A stretch of 64,000 bases of DNA, taken from NCBI RefSeq assembly GCF_001467615.1, contig NZ_LNYA01000024.1, forward strand, positions 183,889 through 247,888, read 5' to 3'. Positions 57,090 to 64,000 of the stretch are shown here, piece after piece. Under the pieces are notes generated by a model that was not told the DNA's origin, made no database searches, and saw only the letters and a list, made by a program, of their open reading frames with translations. The first letter of the stretch is position 1. Every line of letters starts with the position of its first letter. This stretch comes from Legionella erythra (GTDB taxonomy: Bacteria > Pseudomonadota > Gammaproteobacteria > Legionellales > Legionellaceae). Made by a program: the position numbers and the translations under genes.

Positions 57090-58805
57090 ATGCACCATTC
57101 GCTCCCCTTGATTACCACCGTTGCTCTGGGATTTGCCTTGGCGCTCATTCTGGGATTTATTGCCGTGCGGTTTAAAATTCCCGCTCTCGTGGGATATTTG
57201 TTAGCCGGCGTCGTCATCGGTCCCTTTACTCCCGGCTTGTTCGCTGACGTGAAAATCGCTCAGGAACTCGCTGAAATCGGTATTATGCTCCTGATGTTCG
57301 GTGTTGGATTGCATTTTTCCTTAGACGATTTAAAGCGGGTGCGCACCATTGCCATTCCCGGAGCGGTTGTGCAGATGATTGCCGCCACCCTGCTTGGCGG
57401 TGGGCTAGCTGTCTGGTGGGGTTGGGATTACGGCAGCGCCCTGATTTTTGGCTTATCGCTTTCGGTTGCCAGTACGGTGGTTTTGTTACGCGCCCTGGAA
57501 GAGCGAGGCGCTCTGGATTCGATTAACGGTCACATTGCCGTGGGCTGGCTTTTGGTTGAAGACTTGGCCATGGTGATTGTGCTGGTGTTATTGCCCTCTC
57601 TCTCGCATGGATTGGGTGATAATGTACCAGTGGACGTTCAGCAGCAGCCCTTATGGCTGGTTTTAAGCCTGACGCTGCTGAAAGTATTGAGTTTTATTAT
57701 CCTGATGTTTGTGGTTGGGCGCAGGCTTTTGCCGAAATTGCTCTGGCATGTGGCCCGCACTGGGTCACGGGAACTGTTTACGCTGTGCGTCATTACGGCA
57801 GCGATAAGCATTGCCTATGCTGCGGCGCAATTATTTGGCGTTTCCTTCGCATTGGGCGCTTTTTTTGCCGGTATGATTCTTAGGGAATCGTCCTACAGTC
57901 ATCGGGCGGCTGAAGAATCGCTGCCGCTGCGCGATGCCTTTGCGGTGTTGTTTTTTGTGTCGGTGGGCATGCTGTTTAATCCCATGGTGCTGGTTGAGCA
58001 GCCGCTGCAGGTCTTGTCGGTGGTGGCTATCATTATTATTGGTAAATCCATTGCGGCATTTATATTGGTTCTCGCCTTTCACTATCCCCTGCGGTCGGCC
58101 TTGATTGTTTCAGCGAGCCTCGCACAAATCGGCGAATTCTCGTTTATTCTGGCTGAGTTGGGGATCCGGTTTGGCCTGTTGCCGGAAGAAGGCCGCCATT
58201 TTATTCTCGCCGGTGCAATCATCTCAATCGCCCTGAATCCACTCATCTTTAAGCTCATTAATCCGGTGCACAATTGGGTTAAATCGCATCCAACTCTACT
58301 TGCGCTGTTTGAGCGCGGTAACGATCCCCTGGCGGAATTGCCGCAGACAACGCGGGAAGAATACCTGGCCGGGCAAGTGGTCTTGGTCGGATATGGACGG
58401 GTTGGCAAACGGATTGCCAATTTATTGGCTGAACATGCCATTCCTTTTGTGGTGGTGGATGAAAACCGTGAAATTATTACGCAACTGCGGGAGGCTGATA
58501 TGGCAGCTGTTTATGGGGACGCGTCGGAGCCTTCAGTCCTTATTCAGGGCCATATTGCCAGAGCCAGCATGTTGATGATTGTGGTGTCTGATACGGTGCA
58601 TGTGCGAAAAATGATTGCCTGTGCGCGTGCACTCAATCCGGATATAGAAATCGTGGTACGCAGCCATGATGAAGAGGAAGCCCTGCTCCTGCAGAATGAA
58701 GTCCCGGGAAAAGTTTTTTTTGCCGAGGGTGAAATTGCCGACAACATGGGACAATATGCCCTAAACCGGTATGGTAAAGGGGGACAGCAGAAAGAAGGCC
58801 ATTGA
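57090..58805 (+). CDS. Monovalent cation:proton antiporter-2 (YbaL/KefB type)
   Basis: A 571-residue protein. Residues 1-390 hold about 12-13 membrane helices (GYLLAGVVIGPFTPGLF; IGIMLLMFGVGLHFSLDDLK; the GLSLSVASTVVLLRALEERG block). A cytosolic TrkA-N/RCK domain follows, with the Rossmann motif VVLVGYGRVGKRIA (near 425) and the acid VVDENREI. Domain order and sequence match YbaL, the K+/H+ exchanger relative of KefB/C. Monocistronic. Confidence 0.92.
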   Translation: MHHSLPLITTVALGFALALILGFIAVRFKIPALVGYLLAGVVIGPFTPGLFADVKIAQELAEIGIMLLMFGVGLHFSLDDLKRVRTIAIPGAVVQMIAATLLGGGLAVWWGWDYGSALIFGLSLSVASTVVLLRALEERGALDSINGHIAVGWLLVEDLAMVIVLVLLPSLSHGLGDNVPVDVQQQPLWLVLSLTLLKVLSFIILMFVVGRRLLPKLLWHVARTGSRELFTLCVITAAISIAYAAAQLFGVSFALGAFFAGMILRESSYSHRAAEESLPLRDAFAVLFFVSVGMLFNPMVLVEQPLQVLSVVAIIIIGKSIAAFILVLAFHYPLRSALIVSASLAQIGEFSFILAELGIRFGLLPEEGRHFILAGAIISIALNPLIFKLINPVHNWVKSHPTLLALFERGNDPLAELPQTTREEYLAGQVVLVGYGRVGKRIANLLAEHAIPFVVVDENREIITQLREADMAAVYGDASEPSVLIQGHIARASMLMIVVSDTVHVRKMIACARALNPDIEIVVRSHDEEEALLLQNEVPGKVFFAEGEIADNMGQYALNRYGKGGQQKEGH

Positions 58806-58850
58806 CGTTGAGTTGAAATGTTAATATTCATCAAAGGATACAACGCAATT

Positions 58851-59506
58851 ATGAAAAAAATTAACACAGTTATTTTTGATCGGGATGGTGTTTTGACATT
58901 CTTTTTGTTTAAGAAAGTTATCGAAGCGTTTTCAAAATTTATACCTGAATTTACTTTGCAGGAAGGCATGAGCATTTGGGAGTCGCTTGGAAAAGTGCAT
59001 GGGTTCCCAAAAAATTCAGAAGAAGAAATTCTCTTTTTTGATAAATTCTGGCAGGCCTTAGCTGATCATTACACCATAAGCCCCAAACGGCAAGCCGCGA
59101 TTCAACAATTTAACTACATGGAATTTATTGATGTTTTTCCCGATACGCTTCCTGCTTTAAGGTTTTGTAAACAGAAAAACATGAAGGTGGGGTGTTATCG
59201 AATTTTCCTTTGGCCAGCCTGCAGGAATCGCTGGAATGGTTTAACCTGGATGCCTACATTGATGAAGCAATCAGTGCGCCCACCATCGGCGTCAGAAAGC
59301 CGGCTCCTGAAGCTTACCTGGCATTGTGCAAAAAATTATGCGTCGAGCCGGAAGAGTGTGTGTTTTTTGATGATGAACAAGTCTGTGTGGCCGGTGCAAG
59401 CGCCATAGGGATGACGGCTTATTGGGTTAATCGTCAGCAGGACACGCATGAGCTGGATAAACAAGTCATTGCCAACCTCAGAGCTCTGGAGTTGATCATT
59501 CACTAG
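58851..59506 (+). pseudogene. HAD hydrolase with a single-base frameshift
   Basis: Motif I VIFDRDGVLT starts the gene, which reads cleanly to KQKNMKVG. Adding one G to the run gggg at 59189-59192 restores the frame to VLSNFPLASLQESLEWF (motif II Ser), RKPAPEAYLALCKKL (motif III Lys) and CVFFDDEQVCVAGASAIGM (motif IV). All four HAD motifs would be intact, so the deletion is recent or a sequencing error in a homopolymer. ATG 58818 is an alternative start. It converges with the next broken gene. Confidence 0.75.
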
Positions 59507-60441
59507 GCTTAGGTGGATTAAAAAAGGCATCGGGCCAGACCTGCTCTTCAAAAGGGTATACAAATTGCCCATATTGTTGAGTAAGGCTAGTAACTTGTCT
59601 TTATTCGCCTGATAATAGACTTTAAGCCGCAGTAAATCATCCTGGCTTATGTTCCGATAATGAACCCCCTGAGGTGGATTTACATATAGATAATCATACA
59701 AAATGCGTCTTCAAAGGGTAGGGGTCATTAACAGGGGGAGTAACAGCCGTGGCATAAATGCCGTCTGAATTTAAATTTCCGAGCAGAGGGGGTATGCCTG
59801 TTCTGCCGTAAAATCTGCCATTGCAGATAAGGATATTTAACTCACCCAGGTCTCGATAGTCATAATACATTTCAACTATATCTTCCCACGTAGGGGGTTT
59901 ATGATAAATTTGAATAAAATCATAAGCTAATTTAAAAAGGTAATTATAGCTATTCTGATTATTCATATCATAATAAACGCAATAGCGGTTACTTTTGAGC
60001 GTAGATTGTGAGAATTCTTTCATTTCCTGGACTTTCTGCGGGTAGAAAGCTTAAATCACTAGGAAAATAGACTTTAAAACCGTTTTGCTGATAGAGCGAC
60101 ACCAGGGCTTGATGACGATGCAGGTTCATCAAGCCATTGATTTACTATTCATGAGCAGGCCCGTCCCTTAAGCGTTGTACTCTGGAATAAGCGGGGCCAA
60201 AAATACGGTATACCCCCAAATTGGCCGTTTGTTTAAACAGCTTGGCTATGTTGACATAAATTAAATCCAGTAATTCGGCATGGTTCAATTCTTTTTCAGG
60301 CGGCTTTTCAAACTGCTGAGTCAGATACCATCGCCTGGTGCCGTTTAAAAGAACAGACAAATTTAATTTACAGGGGTATACGCGATCAAACACCTCGGCG
60401 TCTGACATTTCCAGAAACTCATCCTGTGTGGGTTTTCTCAT
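59496..60441 (-). pseudogene. Decayed homologue of Rv3378c-type diterpene (tuberculosinol) synthase
   Basis: Minus-strand pieces join to one protein: MRKPTQDEFLEMSD and LSVLLNGTRRWYLTQQ; after stop codons TAG-TAA (60142-60147) INGLMNLHRHQALVSLYQQN; after a frameshift near 60020 YHKPPTWEDIVEMYYDYRDL and NILICNGRFYGRTGIPPLL; after a shift at about 59697 YDYLYVNPPQG and LLRLKVYYQANKDK; after a shift near 59580 QYGQFVYPFEEQVWPDAFF. The order and motifs (DGTRRW, GKPPTRREIIEGYYGEY, GFGRF, LYDHIYL, LRNRYRAQPDR in the mycobacterial enzyme, from memory) match a cis-prenyltransferase-fold terpene enzyme. The key Asp is Asn33 here. It is not functional as read. Confidence 0.7.
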
Positions 60442-60499
60442 GAGTCCACATTTAAAGATAACCTCGTTCAGTTATAGCATAGAATTCCGAGCCAGGAAT

Positions 60500-61540
60500 T
60501 CATTCCATGTCAATAATGACTTTAAGGGCGCCGGTCGCTGCCGCCTGTCCAAATACCTCGTAAGCCTGCATGATGTCAGTCAATTTAAACCGGTGGCTGA
60601 TAAGGGCGGAGGGATCCAGTTTGTGTGTCTGTACCGCCTTTAATAACATGGGGGTGGAAACCGTATCCACCAGGCGGGTCGTGATCGTGATATTATGCGA
60701 CCAGAGTTTCTCAAGGTGCAAATCTGCCTTGACGCCATGCACGCCGATGTTGGCGATGATTCCACCGGGAGCGACCAACTCTTCACACAGTTCAAAGGTT
60801 TGAGGAATCCCCACCGCTTCAATTGCCGTATCAACGCCAATCCCTTCCGTCAATTCCATTACGTTGGCAATGACATTGTCGTGCTGGATGTTAAGAATCC
60901 GGGTGGCGCCTAATTGTTTAGCCACGTTGAGGCGATGCTCATCCATGTCGATTAGGATGATTTCGGCCGGGGAGTAAAGCTGGGCCGTCAACAGGGTGGC
61001 AAGACCAATGGGGCCGGCACCGACAATGGCTACTGTTTGCCCGGGCTGTATTTTGCCATTAAGAACCCCGCATTCGAAGCCCGTTGGGAAAATATCGCTT
61101 AACATCACCAGGGCCTCTTCTGCCAGATTGGCAGGAATTTTATACAGGCTGGTGTCGGCATGGGGAATGCGTACATATTCCGCTTGCGTACCGTCAATGG
61201 TATGACCGAGCACCCAACCGCCGGTGAGGCAGTGCGAGTACATGCCTTTGCGGCAATTACGGCAGGTGCCGCAGGATGAAATGCAGGAAATAAGTACAGG
61301 ATGACCCGGCTGCACAGTGGTTACAGCAGCTCCCACCTCCTCAACAATCCCTACGCCCTCATGGCCAATGATACGGCCCGGGGTACAGGTGGGAACGTCG
61401 CCCTTCAGAATGTGGAGATCCGTGCCGCAAATGGTGGTTTTAGTCATTTTAACAATGGCATCATTCGGATGCATGATGGTCGGTTTCGGGCGCTCAACCA
61501 ACTCTTTTTTACCCGGGCCCTGGTAAACGAGTGCTTTCAT
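60500..61540 (-). CDS. Zinc-dependent alcohol dehydrogenase
   Basis: A 346-residue medium-chain dehydrogenase. Catalytic zinc residues in TICGTDLH and GHEGVG; structural zinc lobe CGTCRNCRKGMYSHC; Rossmann motif VGAGPIGLATLLTAQ and the acid IDMDEHR for NAD. It resembles the formaldehyde/isopropanol-type alcohol dehydrogenases of Legionella and Ralstonia. Monocistronic. Confidence 0.9.
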   Translation of the reverse strand: MKALVYQGPGKKELVERPKPTIMHPNDAIVKMTKTTICGTDLHILKGDVPTCTPGRIIGHEGVGIVEEVGAAVTTVQPGHPVLISCISSCGTCRNCRKGMYSHCLTGGWVLGHTIDGTQAEYVRIPHADTSLYKIPANLAEEALVMLSDIFPTGFECGVLNGKIQPGQTVAIVGAGPIGLATLLTAQLYSPAEIILIDMDEHRLNVAKQLGATRILNIQHDNVIANVMELTEGIGVDTAIEAVGIPQTFELCEELVAPGGIIANIGVHGVKADLHLEKLWSHNITITTRLVDTVSTPMLLKAVQTHKLDPSALISHRFKLTDIMQAYEVFGQAAATGALKVIIDME

Positions 61541-61628
61541 TCGACTGTCCTCACGCTTTATTTTTTTAATCAGTATACTGGATAAAGACTCACGATGAAA
61601 TGCAGGCTAGGCTTAAACCCCACCAAGG

Positions 61629-62627
61629 CTATTTCCCAAAATAATTCAAGCCAATGGCGTGACGTACCTCCTCCAGGGTTTGTTGAGCCACTTTTCTCGC
61701 AACCGCCGTGCCGGTGATTAACATATCCATCACCTCCTCTTTATTGAAACGGTTTCGTTTTTCGCGAATAGGCTCAAGCAGGGTTTGTAAGGTGGTATTT
61801 AACAGGGCTTTAATGGTCGAGTCGCCGAGCCCGCCTTTTTGATAATGCGCTTTAAGAGCCGCCACTTCCTCGGTATCAGGGTGAAATGCATCCAGGTAGG
61901 CGAAGACCACATTGCCTTCAACCTGACCCGGATCACTGATTTTTAAATGATTTGGATCCGTAAACATTAAAAAGACCTTGCGTTTGATTTCCTCTGGCGA
62001 GTCGGACAGGAAAATGGTGTTGCCTAAGGATTTACTGGCCTTGGCCTGTCCATCGATACCGATGAGACGTGAGGTTTTGCTTAAAACCGCCTGGGTTTCT
62101 TTCAGGCAATCCGTATGGTAAATGCGATTAAATTTGCGAATGATTTCATTGGTTTGCTCAATCATCGGAACCTGATCATCACCGACGGGTACAGCCTCTG
62201 CCTTGAATGCGGCAATGTCTGCCGCCTGACTGACCGGATAGCAGAAAAAACCGGCGGGTATGGATGAATCAAAACCTTTTTGCTGAATTTCGGCTTTAAC
62301 CGTTGGGTTTCTCTCCAGACGCCCGAGTGTCACTAAATTTAAAAAATACAGGGTGAGTTCGGTCAGTTCAGGAATTTGCGACTGAATAAAAATAGTGCTT
62401 TTTTGCGGCTCTATGCCAACAGCCAGATAATCCAATGCGACCTCGTAGAGGTTTTCAATAATTCGGGCTGGGTTTTCGAAATTGTCCGTTAAGGCCTGCA
62501 CGTCGGCTATCATAACGAATTGCTCATACGATTCCTGCAGCTTTACCCGATTGGCTAACGAGCCGATGTAATGTCCAAGATGCAAGGGGCCGGTGGGACG
62601 ATCGCCGGTTAGGATGACTTTTTTCAT
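61629..62627 (-). CDS. trpS: Tryptophanyl-tRNA synthetase
   Basis: A 332-residue class I aminoacyl-tRNA synthetase. HIGH-like motif PLHLGHYIGSL, GDRPTG at the start, VPVGDDQVPMIEQTNEIIRK and the KMSKS-like KASKSLGNTI are present. Normal length. It charges tRNA-Trp. Confidence 0.95.
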   Translation of the reverse strand: MKKVILTGDRPTGPLHLGHYIGSLANRVKLQESYEQFVMIADVQALTDNFENPARIIENLYEVALDYLAVGIEPQKSTIFIQSQIPELTELTLYFLNLVTLGRLERNPTVKAEIQQKGFDSSIPAGFFCYPVSQAADIAAFKAEAVPVGDDQVPMIEQTNEIIRKFNRIYHTDCLKETQAVLSKTSRLIGIDGQAKASKSLGNTIFLSDSPEEIKRKVFLMFTDPNHLKISDPGQVEGNVVFAYLDAFHPDTEEVAALKAHYQKGGLGDSTIKALLNTTLQTLLEPIREKRNRFNKEEVMDMLITGTAVARKVAQQTLEEVRHAIGLNYFGK

Positions 62628-62717
62628 GGCTACTCAGATTTTAGAAAAACAGGCAGAGACTATAGCAAAAAACGACCACCTGACTCACTTTTTTTTCTCA
62701 TCAGCGATTAAAACAGT

Positions 62718-62753
62718 GATGAGGAGAGATAACCAGACTCTACTCTCCTCATC
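62718..62753 (-). terminator. Hairpin between the orphan gene and trpS
   Basis: gatgaggagag (62718-62728) pairs perfectly with ctctcctcatc (62743-62753) around a 14-base loop. On the minus strand it follows the stop of the 62764 gene and is followed by a short T run. Confidence 0.6.
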
Positions 62754-62763
62754 AGGCAATGCC

Positions 62764-63525
62764 TCATGATGGATTATAATGATTGCTATTATCCGGCGCG
62801 TTTTTTCCAAGCTCATCACCCAATTTTTGCTTTAACGTCTGATTGTGGGTTAGCTCCGCCTGGGTTAATTGCTGCGGATGTGTTTTATTGTAAAAATCGT
62901 TCCGGGCATTCATGCCTTCGTCTTCTTCCGTTGGCATTGTTCTGGCCCACATGTCCTGTTCTTCGGCCTGATTTTCCTTGGTCATTGTGCCTGGCGGCTG
63001 ACCATGCGATGGCCCCGTACCATAGACTGGCGTTTTCTTGACGGGTTTGCCATTGATGATATTGGCGACGGCTAGAGATGCCATATCCACCACATGGGTA
63101 TGCCCTGCATTGGCGATAAGTTCGGGATCTTTCTTAATCTGCATATTGCAATCCCGAACAATCTTGGGTTCTCCAGAAAAGAGCACTTTCGTGACGGGGA
63201 TAGGGGTTGATTCAAAACCTTTTAACAAATCATCAACCAGCGGTGAAACCACGCTTTGATTGGAATACCCGAGATTCACATCACCCGTGAATAATACATT
63301 TTGAATACCCTCCTTGCGATTAACAAAGGTATTGATGGCTGTTGAGAATGGTAACGTGTCCATATCGGAGGCTTGGAGTTTGCTCCATTCGCCATTCGGT
63401 TTAATGAACTGCAATGGCATCATTTCACGGCGGCTATGGGAAGCGGAAATAACCAGGGTATTGCCGACCATGCCATAAGCCATTCCCAGGGTTCCTTTTG
63501 GATCTGCATGGATAGTTTTAGGCAT
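62764..63525 (-). CDS. Orphan Legionella-type protein, candidate effector
   Basis: A 253-residue soluble protein. The N-terminal two thirds alternate beta and alpha (LGMAYGMVGNTLVISASHSR; NVLFTGDVNLGYSNQSVVSP) and suggest a globular enzyme-like fold with no known motif. The last 90 residues are disordered and polar, rich in Glu, Gln and Asn (ENQAEEQDMWARTMPTEEDE). Such tails suit Dot/Icm export. The family is not recognised. Confidence 0.55.
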   Translation of the reverse strand: MPKTIHADPKGTLGMAYGMVGNTLVISASHSRREMMPLQFIKPNGEWSKLQASDMDTLPFSTAINTFVNRKEGIQNVLFTGDVNLGYSNQSVVSPLVDDLLKGFESTPIPVTKVLFSGEPKIVRDCNMQIKKDPELIANAGHTHVVDMASLAVANIINGKPVKKTPVYGTGPSHGQPPGTMTKENQAEEQDMWARTMPTEEDEGMNARNDFYNKTHPQQLTQAELTHNQTLKQKLGDELGKNAPDNSNHYNPS

Positions 63526-63589
63526 TTTTAAATTCCTTTTAAAGATGTTAATCGAGGTGTCGTAAACAGACCGGCACGCGGTTAAAACA

Positions 63590-63615
63590 GCTAACCCATC
63601 GAGCGATGGGTTAGC
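63590..63615 (-). terminator. Terminator downstream of the glycosyltransferase
   Basis: gctaacccatc (63590-63600) pairs perfectly with gatgggttagc (63605-63615) with a four-base loop, followed on the minus strand by TGTTTT, 75 bases after the stop of the glycosyltransferase gene. Confidence 0.7.
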
Positions 63616-63689
63616 GCAGGCTAAATCGCTGCACTTAACAGTATATTTTATTTTTAGCTTTTGGTCAAAGTTTAATCAATTGATGCCGT

Positions 63690-64000
63690 TTAGCAGATGG
63701 TTTTTGGGGTATTCCTCACTAATAAGTCATCCATAAAGGCATCCACTTGCGTAAAGTGTACCTGCCAGGCAGGTACACGGAAAGAGGCCAGCCGTTTCAG
63801 TTGAGCCTGACGGCAGACACTGTTTTCCTGAGCATAATTTTCAATGGCGTGCATCCACCCTAAGCCGTCAAGTGGATCGAAGTAGTCGGGAATATCGCCA
63901 GCAATTTCACGAAAAACCGGCAAATCGCTCGCTATCACCGGTACGCCGAAACTTAAGGCTTCAACGAGCGGTAAACCATACCCTTCGGCAAAGGTAGGGA
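63690..64000 (-). CDS. Glycosyltransferase family 4, C-terminal part (cut by window edge)
   Basis: Only the last 103 codons lie in the window. They contain PTFAEGYGLPLVEALSFGVP (the E-x7-E donor-sugar motif of GT-B retaining enzymes) and VIASDLPVFREIAGDIPDYF, then DPLDG. The gene continues beyond base 64000. It is probably a mannosyl- or glucosyltransferase of a surface polysaccharide locus, but the acceptor and sugar cannot be read from this part. Confidence 0.88.
   Translation of the reverse strand, partial: PTFAEGYGLPLVEALSFGVPVIASDLPVFREIAGDIPDYFDPLDGLGWMHAIENYAQENSVCRQAQLKRLASFRVPAWQVHFTQVDAFMDDLLVRNTPKTIC

Overview
The window looks like the chromosome of a gammaproteobacterium of the order Legionellales, most likely a Legionella species with a moderately high GC content. 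This is inferred from gene content, not from a search. Ordinary gammaproteobacterial housekeeping genes (argGHF, argR, gor, coaBC, dut, algC, rdgB, ispA, trpS) are interleaved with eukaryote-like or Dot/Icm-effector-like genes: an ankyrin protein, a Ykt6-like R-SNARE with a CaaX box, and several orphan proteins with glutamate-rich tails.

Layout. 1-3190: end of an rRNA operon (23S, 5S, terminator). 3.3-7.1 kb: low-density region with a GAF protein carrying a degenerate GGDEF motif, remnants of broken genes, and small proteins. 7.1-13.2 kb: a compact arginine unit. A polar amino-acid ABC transporter and argG-argH-argF are read as one minus-strand operon, divergent from argR, with tandem ARG-box-like palindromes between them. 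13.2-24.6 kb: gamma-carbonic anhydrase, glutathione reductase, an HlyD/ABC-2 export system, lipid kinase-like protein, ankyrin protein, phosphoesterase, DUF2339 protein and a dienelactone hydrolase. 24.6-28.5 kb: a candidate isonitrile natural-product cluster (PvcA/IsnA-like, PvcB/IsnB-like, cytochrome P450) with a divergent LysR regulator. 28.6-40.4 kb: AhpD-like protein, flavin monooxygenase, HAD protein, coaBC-dut-algC operon, PuuE-like deacetylase, acetyltransferases and a second dienelactone hydrolase. 40.4-45.9 kb: a tight five-gene operon of unknown function with an ATP-grasp ligase, a DRE-TIM aldolase/lyase, an alpha/beta hydrolase, an isopropylmalate/isocitrate-dehydrogenase-RraA fusion and a DUF6282 amidohydrolase. 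45.9-54.6 kb: TPR-methyltransferase, ElaA, RdgB, the Ykt6 mimic, several effector-like orphans, a broken cysteine-protease-like gene, Nudix hydrolase, a duplicated zinc-ribbon protein and a small double-glycine leader peptide. 54.6-64 kb: amino-acid permease, ispA, KefB/YbaL-type antiporter, two decaying genes (a HAD hydrolase and a homologue of mycobacterial Rv3378c tuberculosinol synthase), alcohol dehydrogenase, trpS, an orphan effector-like gene and the 3' part of a glycosyltransferase cut by the window edge.

Most noteworthy: the Ykt6-like SNARE mimic with prenylation motif (48596-49135), the fusion-enzyme operon (40418-45849), the isonitrile cluster (24643-28541), and the decayed Rv3378c-like diterpene synthase (59496-60441). 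All family assignments come from reading motifs and from memory of the families; no database search was possible.
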